From Ampullaceana balthica (lineage: Eukaryota; Mollusca; Gastropoda; Lymnaeidae), in contig CALYLW010000437.1 of NCBI GenBank assembly GCA_944989445.1, positions 310,001-374,000 of the forward strand: 64,000 nt of DNA, given 5' to 3'. Position numbers and translations under genes: made by a program. Positions 61,601-64,000 of the stretch are shown here, piece after piece. Position 1 is the stretch's first letter, and every line of letters begins with the position of its first letter. The notes below the pieces were generated by a model. That model was not told the DNA's origin. It did no database searches and saw nothing but the letters and a program-made list of their open reading frames with translations.

Positions 61601-63866
61601 TGTCTCTAGTCCCCAATTGGTTGGGGTAGAGTATTTTGATCATGTGTCTCTAGTCCCCCATTGGTTGGGGTAGAGTATTTTGATCATGTGTCTCTAGTAC
61701 CCCATTGGTTGGGGTAGAGTATTTTGATCATGTGTCTCTAGTCCCCCATTGGTTGGGGTAGAGTATTTTGATCATGTGTCTCTAGTCCCCAATTGGTTGG
61801 GGTAGAGTATTTTGATCATGTGTCTCTAGTCCCCCATTGGTTGGGGTAGAGTATTTTGATCATGTGTCTCTAGTCCCACGTCGGTTGGGGTAGAGTATTT
61901 TGATCATGTGTCTCTAGTCCCCAATTGGTTGGGGTAGAGTATTTTGATCATGTGTCTCTAGTCCCCCATTGGTTGGGGTAGAGTATTTTGATCATGTGTC
62001 TCTAGTCCCACGTCGGTTGGGGTAGAGTATTTTGATCATGTGTCTCTAGTCCCCCATTTGTTGAGGTAAAGTATTTTGATCATGTGTCTCTAGTCCCACG
62101 TGGGTTGGGGTAGGGTTTAGAAAATTGGGATTTTAGGTGAGACATAAAGAGCAATAACTCTGGCCCAATACAAAATACTTTACATACATTACATAGCAAA
62201 CATTAAATAACACTTACCAAGTTACTTACAGTTACCAAGAAATTATTAATAGATAACAGTTTAACTTAAAGCTGATCAAATGGACAGTTACATTTGCAAC
62301 TCATATTAGAGTTGAACAGAGATTTACCACATACCCTTCTTGTGCACAAGAGATCTGCAAATATTGATGATGAATTCAGAATTATTGACGACTTTCTGGT
62401 AGTTGCTGTCAGGTCGAGAGAGCCGTGAGAGGTCGAAGGTGTCCTTGCCGTTCTCCACAGTGCATTCGGTCACCTGGTGCGGGGGGCACGCGGCTTTGGT
62501 CGGCCACTCAAACACGTACGTGCAATCAGATCTCTCCTCTAAATACTGGGGCCCGGCATCTCCTTCCTGACTGTGGTCACAGACAAAGATTATGATGGTG
62601 GATCGGTTGTACTTCTGGTGACAGTTGGACTTGCCATCAGAGTAGACTAGAGTGATCTGCCCTGACTCATACTTTGGCTGATTGTTAGGAAGTCCTTAAA
62701 CACAAAAGACGTTTGAAATTGTTTTATCATCCATCAGTTTAACACACATTTCCTAAAGCTTCACTGGTGGTTGTATGTTGCAACGGTTAATTGTAACAAA
62801 GGTATTTTAATGTTAAGCATCACCGGTGGATTTCAAAGAGCAGACAAAAAGCTTATACTATTTTACATTTAAAATTAGTTATTCAATAACAACATTGAGT
62901 TGACAATTCTAATTGTTCCATATTGGTTTCCCACTGAATAAGATCCCGACCTAAGACAACTGCAAGGACCCTGCAAACTCTTGGCCTGCAGTTGTCCGTG
63001 GATGTGTGATGGGCTAAAGTTTAGACGCAGAACCAAATTTCAAGCTATCAATTTTTCAATGTAGGGGAGCATGAAAACCAAAATTGGTGGGGGCTGAAAA
63101 GAAGTCATGGGACAGGTCTGCACCACATAAACATATCTCCCTTGGTCTGCACCACATAAACATATCTCCCTTGGTCTGCACCACATAAACATATCTCCCT
63201 TGGTCTGCACCACATAAACATATCTCCCTTGGTCTGCACCACATAAACATATCTCCCTTGGTCTGCACCACATAAACATATCTCCCTTCTCTGAAATACT
63301 TTACATGAATGTTTTTACAAACTCTCAAATATTTTTAGGGTTTTAATTTTATACCAAATGAGGGAGGGGGAAAGTTTTTTTAAAAAGTGTTTTACTTTAA
63401 ATTTAAAAAAAAAGGGGGTTAAACGAACACATGCATTTATTCAAATTTCAATGATACTAAATAGTGATTCTTGTTTTTGCTGCTTACAGCATTAAAAATT
63501 AGAAACATTCAAGCCTAAACTACATGAAACAAATATACATTATAATAACTATTGATAAGAAGATGCTATAAATATTCCATTCAAATCTAGACTACTTGAA
63601 ACAAATATACATTATAATAACTATTGACTGGTAGAGTCTATAAATATACCAGTTGGGATCGGTGCAGACAGCGTGCTGCCAGATTGGCATGCTCCAGCCG
63701 ACTGGCACGGACCAACACCATTGATGAGAGGACCGCACACATTGATGGAAAAGTTGTAATTGTTTCCCTTGACAATGTAGTCTTTAGTAGTTGAGCGTAG
63801 CGTGCCGAGGTCAAACTCAAAGTTGTACAGTGGTTCTGTGACCTTACAGTCGCTACCAGTAACAAC
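34494..63866 (-). CDS. IGF2R: Cation-independent mannose-6-phosphate receptor (IGF2R-like), 3' half, 23 exons
   Basis: Type I membrane receptor that carries mannose-6-phosphate-tagged lysosomal hydrolases from the trans-Golgi and cell surface to endosomes. Twenty-three minus-strand exons join with consistent phases into about 1,160 residues: seven MRH repeats, a transmembrane helix, and a tail ending in an acidic cluster plus Leu-Leu. Each repeat shows the family landmarks: FDL-x2-L near its start, N-V-C, a Cys-rich GAC/AAC, the G-x2-C and I-x-F-x-C strands, and a closing C-x-Y-x-F-x-W-x-T-x2-AC. Counted from the membrane the repeats match vertebrate 9-15. No fibronectin type II insert is visible in the repeat equivalent to vertebrate 13, where vertebrates carry one. 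The 5' half (signal peptide, repeats 1-8) is outside the window. Introns are packed with minisatellites and transposons. Family assignment is firm; the symbol is by homology and does not imply IGF2 binding. Confidence 0.93.
34612..34865 (-). repeat. 63-bp array containing the last-exon acceptor (4 copies)
   Basis: Each unit holds a branch-point-like sequence, pyrimidine tract, CAG and the first bases of the terminal exon. Acceptors fall at 34634, 34697, 34760 and 34823. The unit is 21 codons long and open in the receptor frame (LSQSDGIDSNNSVTNLPLVPQ in two parts: LSQSDGI and DSNNSVTNLPLVPQ), so any acceptor gives a continuous tail. Confidence 0.92.
34866..35155. repeat. 57-bp intronic tandem repeat, about 5 copies
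   Basis: Units begin ACAGGCTTGGTGTGTCAATA and differ by small indels. It lies in the intron between tail exons 22 and 23, directly next to the 63-bp array, but shares no sequence with it. Confidence 0.9.
35224..35299 (-). CDS. IGF2R: CI-MPR window exon 22: juxtamembrane cytoplasmic tail
   Basis: Phase 2 in, phase 0 out; encodes GYKLKRIFLCRKSPDG and ends IVYSR. With the Leu that starts the next exon it forms YSRL, a Y-x-x-hydrophobic endocytosis signal at a place comparable to the YSKV of mammalian receptors. A Cys in FLCRK could be palmitoylated, as in the mammalian tail (inference). Confidence 0.87.
35485..36530 (-). repeat. 64-bp array containing the transmembrane-exon donor (about 16 copies)
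   Basis: The unit spans the second half of the transmembrane exon, its donor AGAAG|GTATGT and about 15 intron bases. The exon and the far intron edge share the 14-mer CATTGCTTTGGTCT, which is the likely register for the founding duplication. Sixty-four is not a multiple of three, and reading past the first donor meets a stop within the first unit. G/A variants (AAGGTATCAG versus AAAGTATCAT) define two sub-families that are interleaved. Confidence 0.93.
36470..36622 (-). CDS. IGF2R: CI-MPR window exon 21: stalk and transmembrane helix
   Basis: Phase 2 in and out. A Ser/Pro/Gly stalk is followed by Lys-Lys and a hydrophobic helix of about 21 residues (VVLGISIFIFIALVCISVMI), then the stop-transfer YKPERR. 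Donor AGAAG|GTATGT. The 3' half of the exon, from the middle of the membrane helix on, with its donor, is the founder of a 64-bp tandem array that runs on for about 1 kb into the intron. Confidence 0.92.
37429..37514 (-). CDS. IGF2R: CI-MPR window exon 20: end of last MRH repeat
   Basis: Encodes DCGYIFNWDTNVVCL, the closing strand of the membrane-proximal MRH repeat. Phase 0 in, phase 2 out; acceptor TTTTCCTTACAG, donor CC|GTAAGT. Confidence 0.9.
37735..37875. repeat. Two-copy direct repeat of about 63 bp
   Basis: CTAAAGTAAGCCTTCTCTTT follows a TTTCACTTT-bearing block twice, in the intron between exons 19 and 20's downstream side and exon 21. No coding capacity. Confidence 0.7.
38518..39010. 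repeat. Unclassified GC-rich interspersed insertion
   Basis: Base composition changes abruptly from AT-rich intron to about 50% GC. It has no ORF of note, no clear terminal repeats, and no tRNA box found with confidence. Resembles a SINE or truncated LINE 5' region in texture only. Confidence 0.45.
39362..39560 (+). mobile_element. LINE 3' fragment (copy 2)
   Basis: Begins inside the coding end (LELGRGIGF-like reading) and has the same 3' hairpin CTTCTGTATAGAAG and a GATAAGATAA tail. In the CI-MPR intron between exons 19 and 20. Confidence 0.87.
39940..40043 (-). CDS. IGF2R: CI-MPR window exon 19: repeat 15-equivalent core
   Basis: Phase 1 in, phase 0 out; encodes LEIVFTSPENCSTGRHN and IFMFNCIED, central MRH strands. 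Acceptor TTTTGTATTTTAG, donor ATG|GTAAGT. Confidence 0.88.
40044..40330. repeat. Dispersed repeat also seen at 50630-50770
   Basis: Both copies start AATACAAAATGCACAAACAA-like and continue AATGAAAACAATAAATTT, AGCTTTATT and a TACAACAGTA-like end. Divergent; class not determined. Confidence 0.6.
40813..40988 (-). CDS. IGF2R: CI-MPR window exon 18: repeat 15-equivalent, with reiterated acceptor
   Basis: Encodes YYINFGREV, CKGAAVCLR and SSAAYFMEG; phase 2 in, phase 1 out, donor AAG|GTAAAC. The acceptor (TATCTTTCTAG) and the first 43 exon bases are part of a 54-bp unit present six times, giving acceptors at 40988, 41042, 41096, 41150, 41204 and 41258. All units are open in the receptor frame and each would add 18 residues. 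The proximal acceptor is annotated because it gives the standard repeat length. Confidence 0.85.
40945..41275 (-). repeat. 54-bp array containing exon 18 acceptor (6 copies)
   Basis: Unit: acceptor tail TATCTTTCTAG plus 43 exon bases. The 11-mer CTACATTAACT occurs both in the native intron end and in the exon, so the array looks founded by unequal exchange at that microhomology. The copies are almost identical, which implies recent expansion or active homogenisation. Confidence 0.93.
41462..41554 (-). CDS. IGF2R: CI-MPR window exon 17: start of repeat 15-equivalent
   Basis: Phase 2 in and out; encodes QVNGVIYDVRTGLSLNLKP, matching the opening YDL-x2-L region of an MRH repeat. Donor AA|GTAAGT. 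A 52-bp array begins about 5 bp upstream of the acceptor, so that array makes up nearly all the adjoining intron sequence. Confidence 0.83.
41560..41740. repeat. 52-bp intronic tandem repeat, 3+ copies
   Basis: Units contain CACACACAGGACATAACA and GCAGAGTTCATGACATTATG. It ends about 5 bp from the exon 17 acceptor but does not include it. Confidence 0.9.
41755..41985. repeat. Intronic tandem repeat of about 105 bp, 2.2 copies
   Basis: Alternates AATTATTGACTGTTGTTTTG and ATTGCCTGTTGCTATAGATC blocks between exons 16 and 17. Confidence 0.85.
41996..42055 (-). CDS. IGF2R: CI-MPR window exon 16: end of repeat 14-equivalent
   Basis: A 60-nt micro-exon encoding SDSCSFEFLWKTRLACAVS, the closing strand of an MRH repeat; phase 2 in and out, acceptor ATGTACACAG, donor CA|GTAAGT. 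Too short to be found by ORF length; recognised from the C-x3-F-x-W-x-T-x3-C pattern. Confidence 0.88.
42329..42494 (-). CDS. IGF2R: CI-MPR window exon 15: repeat 14-equivalent core
   Basis: Phase 1 in, phase 2 out; encodes VTFSYSDGDAAVCGTGGRR and FIKLICGNTIGAPVF. Acceptor TTTTAATTTCAG, donor CAA|GTAGGT. It follows the 6.4-kb intron that holds a four-element transposon nest and the 44-bp array. Confidence 0.88.
43067..43884. mobile_element. Non-autonomous hAT-like element nested in 42728-47259
   Basis: TIRs start TAGGGCTGTTATCGATTAA and, on the other end, TAGGGCTGCGGAAATTATCG in reverse complement; an exact 8-bp target duplication TTTAAAAC flanks them. The interior is AT-rich with ATCGATTAA-type motifs. 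It hosts another MITE (43435-43612). Confidence 0.87.
43435..43612. mobile_element. 178-bp hAT MITE, inner copy
   Basis: TIRs CAGGGCCGTCTTAACGC / GTGTAAAGACGGCTCTG and an exact 8-bp target duplication GCTGTCAG. It is nearly the same element as 58432-58608. Confidence 0.9.
44430..46966 (-). mobile_element. hAT element with decayed GTF2IRD2-like transposase
   Basis: TIRs CAGGGGTGGGAAAACTTTTT and (reverse complement) CAGGGGTGGGCAAACTACGG with a perfect 8-bp target duplication AAGTAGGT. The ends contain the GGGCCGC-rich blocks typical of this hAT group. The interior carries minus-strand transposase remnants. It is inserted in the outer hAT element at 42728-47259. Confidence 0.92.
44930..46440 (-). 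pseudogene. hAT transposase pseudogene (GTF2IRD2/ZBED-like)
   Basis: Minus-strand remnants read in order: an N-terminal part with VTTDGARALTGKNVGLV (45823-46137), then after a frameshift LHCVIHQESLCKAAL and IYPSSVRWLSLGK (45488-45826), and finally the C-terminal dimerisation region with LSIFGSTYICEQIFSCMK (about 44930-45020). These motifs are hallmark hAT transposase segments. Frameshifts and stops show it is dead. Confidence 0.85.
47360..47512 (+). mobile_element. LINE 3' fragment (copy 3)
   Basis: Matches the last about 150 bp of the LINE at 52645-53325: AACTCTATCAACATTTAAAA, then AATCCTCTGTACAGAAG. The GATAA tail has decayed. 5'-truncated. Confidence 0.85.
47750..48283. mobile_element. 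TIR element with TA-flanked ends (mariner-like MITE)
   Basis: Ends TACTGTATATTCCGGCGTAT and, inverted, TACTGTATGTTCCAGCGTAT, with inner direct repeats of TATAAGACGAC. TA at both ends suggests a TA target. No transposase seen. Superfamily uncertain. Confidence 0.7.
48285..48945 (-). repeat. 44-bp array containing exon 14 donor (about 14 copies)
   Basis: Unit holds exon end ACCCAACAGATCAATG and donor GTAAGG. Exon CACCCAACAGA and intron CACCCAGCAGA are near-identical and probably set the repeat register. The three copies furthest from the exon differ and one has an insertion; the rest are almost identical. Confidence 0.93.
48921..49057 (-). CDS. IGF2R: CI-MPR window exon 14: repeat 14-equivalent
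   Basis: Phase 2 in, phase 1 out. It encodes YWLNLCQGV and CTGSSAVCRR. The 3' end of the exon and its donor (AATG|GTAAGG) are the first copy of a 44-bp tandem array, so about 14 near-identical donor sites lie in a row downstream. The annotated donor is the only one that leaves no array sequence in the message. Confidence 0.88.
49480..49620. repeat. Intronic tandem repeat of about 47 bp, 3 copies
   Basis: TTTACTGGTATTTGTGCACC and TTATTCAATACATCTTTCAT blocks between exons 13 and 14. Confidence 0.85.
49776..49933 (-). CDS. IGF2R: CI-MPR window exon 13: end of repeat 13-, start of repeat 14-equivalent
   Basis: Encodes CHVSFSWSTSLVCP, closing one repeat, then LFDFTFLSRDHG, opening the next. Phase 0 in, phase 2 out; acceptor TGTGTCTCACAG, donor AC|GTGAGT. 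A 22-bp tandem array starts about 60 bp upstream of the acceptor. Confidence 0.9.
49995..50370. repeat. 22-bp intronic tandem array, about 16 copies
   Basis: Unit GACAGTTACGACAACCAGAC plus TA, virtually invariant except for the outer copies. Starts about 60 bp upstream of exon 13. Confidence 0.95.
51105..51235. repeat. 25-bp intronic tandem array, about 5 copies
   Basis: Unit GGTATGTTTTACATTGATTA plus TTATA, near-perfect, in the intron between exons 12 and 13. Confidence 0.93.
51395..51490. repeat. 28-bp intronic tandem repeat, 3 copies
   Basis: Unit GAGTTAGTGCTATGAACTAT plus GGTGCTAT, third array in the same intron as the 22- and 25-bp arrays, unrelated in sequence. Confidence 0.85.
51550..51629 (-). 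CDS. IGF2R: CI-MPR window exon 12: repeat 13-equivalent
   Basis: An 80-nt exon, phase 1 in and phase 0 out, with acceptor TTTGTGTGTAG and donor TAT|GTGAGT. It encodes STIFFQCDRTAGQG, the I-x-F-x-C strand of an MRH repeat. Confidence 0.86.
51722..52150. repeat. 21-bp intronic tandem array, about 20 copies
   Basis: Unit GATGGGTGGAATGTGTTAAA plus T between exons 11 and 12. It reads open over 150 codons (WNVLNDG) on the plus strand, antisense to the gene, purely because the unit is a multiple of three. Confidence 0.93.
52289..52493 (-). CDS. IGF2R: CI-MPR window exon 11: repeat 13-equivalent, no FN2 insert
   Basis: Phase 0 in, phase 1 out; encodes LKPCYKED, CSKSAVCRTD and LTFSEGKPCGSG. Vertebrate repeat 13 carries a fibronectin type II module; none of its cysteine/tryptophan pattern is seen here or in exon 12. 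Acceptor TTTTGGCAG, donor TCAG|GTAAGA. Confidence 0.88.
52645..53325 (+). mobile_element. L2/CR1-like LINE, 5'-truncated, with GATAA tail
   Basis: Encodes the C-terminal end of a non-LTR reverse transcriptase protein: KYLGVLINEKLSWNPHV, LVRPVLEYASSVWDPST and KFSFFPSGIRAWIGLP, with one stop after GEYS. The 3' end has a small hairpin (CTTCTGTATAGAAG) and a degenerate GATAA tail. A near-duplicated TATTTCAT-GGAA on both sides (52629 region and 53324 region) is the likely target duplication. Sits in the CI-MPR intron between exons 10 and 11 in antisense. Confidence 0.88.
53379..53546 (-). CDS. IGF2R: CI-MPR window exon 10: end of repeat 12-, start of repeat 13-equivalent
   Basis: Fifty-six codons, phase 0 both sides, acceptor CTAACCCACAG, donor CAG|GTAAGC. 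It encodes CQYVFVWETPRACP (closing strand) and VKYDLSSLSD (opening strand of the next repeat). A LINE 3' end was inserted only about 55 bp downstream of the donor. Confidence 0.9.
53757..54040. mobile_element. MITE with GGCATCCATAAAG-type termini
   Basis: Ends AGGGGGCATCCATAAAGTAT and, inverted, AAGGGGCCGTCCATAAAGTT; the interior alternates G-rich and TGACGTCA-type motifs. Possible TTA target duplication. Same terminal family as the element edges at 350, 22799, 25073 and 29910. Confidence 0.7.
54114..54263 (-). CDS. IGF2R: CI-MPR window exon 9: repeat 12-equivalent core
   Basis: Exactly 50 codons, phase 0 both sides, donor ACA|GTAAGT. It encodes VKLTYTKGDSCPSNP and VIILKCS, the central strands of an MRH repeat. 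The usual Arg after the CxxG region is replaced by Asn, so no canonical sugar site. Confidence 0.88.
54590..55750 (-). repeat. 40-bp array containing exon 8 donor (about 29 copies)
   Basis: Unit, read on the gene strand: exon-like AACACCACTG, donor GTGGGT, then ACACTCTATCATAGGCTTAC. Each copy offers the same CTG|GTGGGT donor. Copies furthest from the exon carry AAGCTTA in place of AGGCTTA and lack one C, suggesting growth in steps. Confidence 0.94.
55745..55963 (-). CDS. IGF2R: CI-MPR window exon 8: start of repeat 12-equivalent
   Basis: Seventy-three codons, phase 0 in and out. It encodes LDFSPLIKKSG, YINLCRPL and PPGAAACLV. The donor consistent with the next exon is CTG|GTGGGT; a G|GTACAC alternative five bases downstream would break frame. 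The last exon bases and this donor form part of a 40-bp unit repeated about 29 times in the following intron. Confidence 0.9.
56440..56592. repeat. 47-bp intronic tandem repeat, 3 copies
   Basis: Unit GCTAATAGAAGGACACACCC plus ACTACAGATGGCCCTTAAAA and TATTACA, identical copies in the intron between exons 7 and 8. Confidence 0.93.
57080..57342 (-). CDS. IGF2R: CI-MPR window exon 7: core and end of repeat 11-equivalent
   Basis: Phase 1 in, phase 0 out, 263 nt, acceptor CCTCCTCCTTTCAG, donor GAG|GTTGGC. It encodes GVCQ, LEYKDGEKCGSAG, INFVCDQD and CIFYFTWETALAC, a nearly complete MRH domain. Gln and Arg of the sugar-binding set are present, but Phe replaces Tyr and no Glu is at the usual place, so canonical M6P binding is unlikely. 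Confidence 0.93.
57481..57636. mobile_element. 156-bp hAT MITE (CAATGTTCCCTCTAAG type)
   Basis: TIRs CAATGTTCCCTCTAAGG and CTTGAAGGGAACATAG, exact 8-bp target duplication CTGATAGC. Related sequence (GCGCAGCTTAAAGGGAACAT) is present inside the hAT copy at about 23600-23740. Confidence 0.85.
57673..57846. mobile_element. 174-bp hAT MITE (CAGTGATGGCAAACC type)
   Basis: TIRs CAGTGATGGCAAACCTATGG / AGGTCCGCCACCACTG with 8-bp target duplication YCCTAGGG. This terminus is typical of hAT families found widely in animals. Confidence 0.85.
57920..58048 (-). CDS. IGF2R: CI-MPR window exon 6: start of repeat 11-equivalent
   Basis: Encodes YEFDLNLLKK and VLNVCGWL, the first strands of an MRH repeat; phase 1 in and out, donor CACAG|GTAACT. 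The position equals vertebrate repeat 11, the IGF2-binding repeat of mammals. Whether this receptor binds any insulin-like peptide cannot be told from sequence. Confidence 0.9.
58432..58608. mobile_element. 177-bp hAT MITE, sister of 43435-43612
   Basis: Ends CAGGGCCGTTAACGC / AAAGACGGCTCTG, imperfect 8-bp target duplication (GACGTTAG versus GACGTGGG). Lies in the intron between exons 5 and 6. Confidence 0.85.
59178..59319 (-). CDS. IGF2R: CI-MPR window exon 5: end of repeat 10-equivalent
   Basis: Phase 0 in, phase 1 out; acceptor CTCCTCTGCCACAG, donor G|GTCAGT. It encodes CEDHFVWMSSAACP, the closing strand of an MRH repeat. His stands where the sugar-binding Tyr would be, again arguing against M6P binding by this repeat. 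Confidence 0.88.
59750..60512. repeat. 36-38 bp intronic tandem array, about 20 copies
   Basis: Units mix GTGTCCACAGACACATATTG and TCAGCAATGTGGTGAAATAT blocks in a higher-order pattern. It lies about 100 bp downstream of the exon 4 donor and does not include it. Confidence 0.92.
60608..60752 (-). CDS. IGF2R: CI-MPR window exon 4: repeat 10-equivalent
   Basis: Encodes VLRYEDGEPCGTGKRST followed by IVFQCDEG, the G-x2-C-x-G and I-x-F-x-C core strands of an MRH repeat. Phase 2 in, phase 0 out. Two overlapping donors exist (TCG|GTCAGT and, 4 bases further, TCA|GTAGGA); only the first keeps frame with the next exon, so the annotated end is 60608. Confidence 0.87.
60832..61025. repeat. 31-bp intronic tandem array, about 6 copies
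   Basis: Unit ATGTGCTACGACTATGGTCA plus GTTTCATCTGTT, between exons 3 and 4. Confidence 0.92.
61271..61337 (-). CDS. IGF2R: CI-MPR window exon 3: repeat 10-equivalent, AAC strand
   Basis: A 67-nt micro-exon between TTGACAG and AG|GTGACA, phase 1 in and phase 2 out. It encodes CPFDAAACMIDLAE, the cysteine-rich centre of an MRH repeat. Met replaces the sugar-binding Gln after AAC, so this repeat should not bind M6P in the canonical way. Confidence 0.87.
61575..62118. repeat. 44-bp intronic tandem array, about 12 copies
   Basis: Unit GAGTATTTTGATCATGTGTC plus TCTAGTCCCCCATTGGTTGG and GGTA, between exons 2 and 3. Variants AATTGG, CATTGG and CGTCGG recur in the same order, showing higher-order duplication. 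Confidence 0.94.
62335..62694 (-). CDS. IGF2R: CI-MPR window exon 2: end of repeat 9-, start of repeat 10-equivalent
   Basis: The longest exon here (360 nt, phase 1 in, phase 1 out). It completes the first MRH repeat with YNRSTII, a tyrosine-bearing CTYVFEW and AACP, then starts the next with FDLSRLS and INICRS. Arg (in NRST), Glu (in LEERSD) and Tyr (in CTYVF) together with the Gln of the previous exon form the four-residue M6P-binding set known from MRH domains. The donor is G|GTATGT. Confidence 0.92.
63112..63292. repeat. 29-bp intronic tandem array, about 6 copies
   Basis: Unit GGTCTGCACCACATAAACAT plus ATCTCCCTT, near-identical copies, between exons 1 and 2. Confidence 0.94.
63650..63866 (-). 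CDS. IGF2R: CI-MPR window exon 1: start of repeat 9-equivalent
   Basis: Seventy-two codons, phase 0 in and phase 1 out. The acceptor is a pyrimidine-rich tract ending CTAG; the donor is G|GTATAT. It begins an MRH repeat: Cys near residue 7, FEFDL at about 16-20, then INVCGPL and a GACQ motif. The Gln of GACQ aligns with the sugar-contacting Gln of vertebrate repeat 9 and lies exactly 42 residues before the Arg in the next exon. The acceptor and the first bases of this exon are part of a 68-bp tandem repeat that runs off the window end. Confidence 0.88.
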
Positions 63867-64000
63867 CTAGACAGAAAAAGGTGTAAAATAGATGGCTGTA
63901 TAGTGGCACTGAGATGTACACTACCAGTAACAACCTAGACAGAGAAAGGTGTAAAATAGATGGCTGTATAGTGGCACTGAGATGAATACTACCAGTAACA
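63853..64000 (-). repeat. 68-bp array containing exon 1 acceptor, runs off the window
   Basis: CTACCAGTAACAACCTAG recurs at 63853, 63921 and 63989. Each copy contains the acceptor CTAG and the first exon bases. Extent beyond 64000 unknown. Confidence 0.88.

Overview
This is eukaryotic, AT-rich, intron- and repeat-rich DNA with GT-AG introns, an L2/CR1-like LINE family with GATAA tails, many hAT-type DNA transposons and an extraordinary load of private minisatellites. The only gene identified with confidence is an animal cation-independent mannose-6-phosphate receptor (CI-MPR/IGF2R family) that lacks the fibronectin type II insert of the vertebrate protein. An invertebrate is therefore likely, and a mollusc such as a gastropod is my best guess, but the species is inferred and not shown.

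Right half (about 33.8-64 kb, minus strand): the 3' half of the CI-MPR gene. I could place 23 exons whose splice phases all agree. They encode about 1,160 residues: seven consecutive MRH (M6P receptor homology) repeats, one transmembrane helix and a cytoplasmic tail of about 75 residues ending in an acidic-cluster/DXXLL sorting signal. Counted back from the membrane, the repeats correspond to vertebrate repeats 9-15. Only the first has the full Gln/Arg/Glu/Tyr sugar-binding set, as expected for repeat 9. The gene's 5' half lies beyond position 64000.

The most striking feature is that most introns of this gene hold their own unrelated tandem array, and in six cases the repeat unit straddles an exon-intron junction, so that one splice site is reiterated many times. 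Two of these arrays (54 bp at 41.0 kb, 63 bp at 34.6 kb) have units that are multiples of three and open in the receptor frame, so use of an upstream acceptor would lengthen the protein in frame.

Left half (1-33 kb): no complete host gene was found. It holds a large degenerate-to-homogenised 27-bp satellite domain (3.8-12.85 kb, interrupted by a hAT element), a 35-37 bp array split by a probable solo LTR (15.5-18.1 kb), an unassigned dispersed repeat family (18.4-20 kb), nested hAT elements (281-3443, 22.8-25.1 kb, 27.3-30.0 kb) and further minisatellites (24.5, 30.3-31.5, 33.1 kb). One possible terminal coding exon on the plus strand (about 20.98-21.22 kb) could not be assigned.

Mobile elements: at least a dozen hAT-type insertions were delimited by terminal inverted repeats and 8-bp target duplications. 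They include three groups of decayed transposase (ZMYM1-like, ZBED5/FAM200-like and GTF2IRD2-like) and a four-member nest at 42.7-47.3 kb inside a receptor intron. Four 5'-truncated copies of one LINE all lie on the plus strand.
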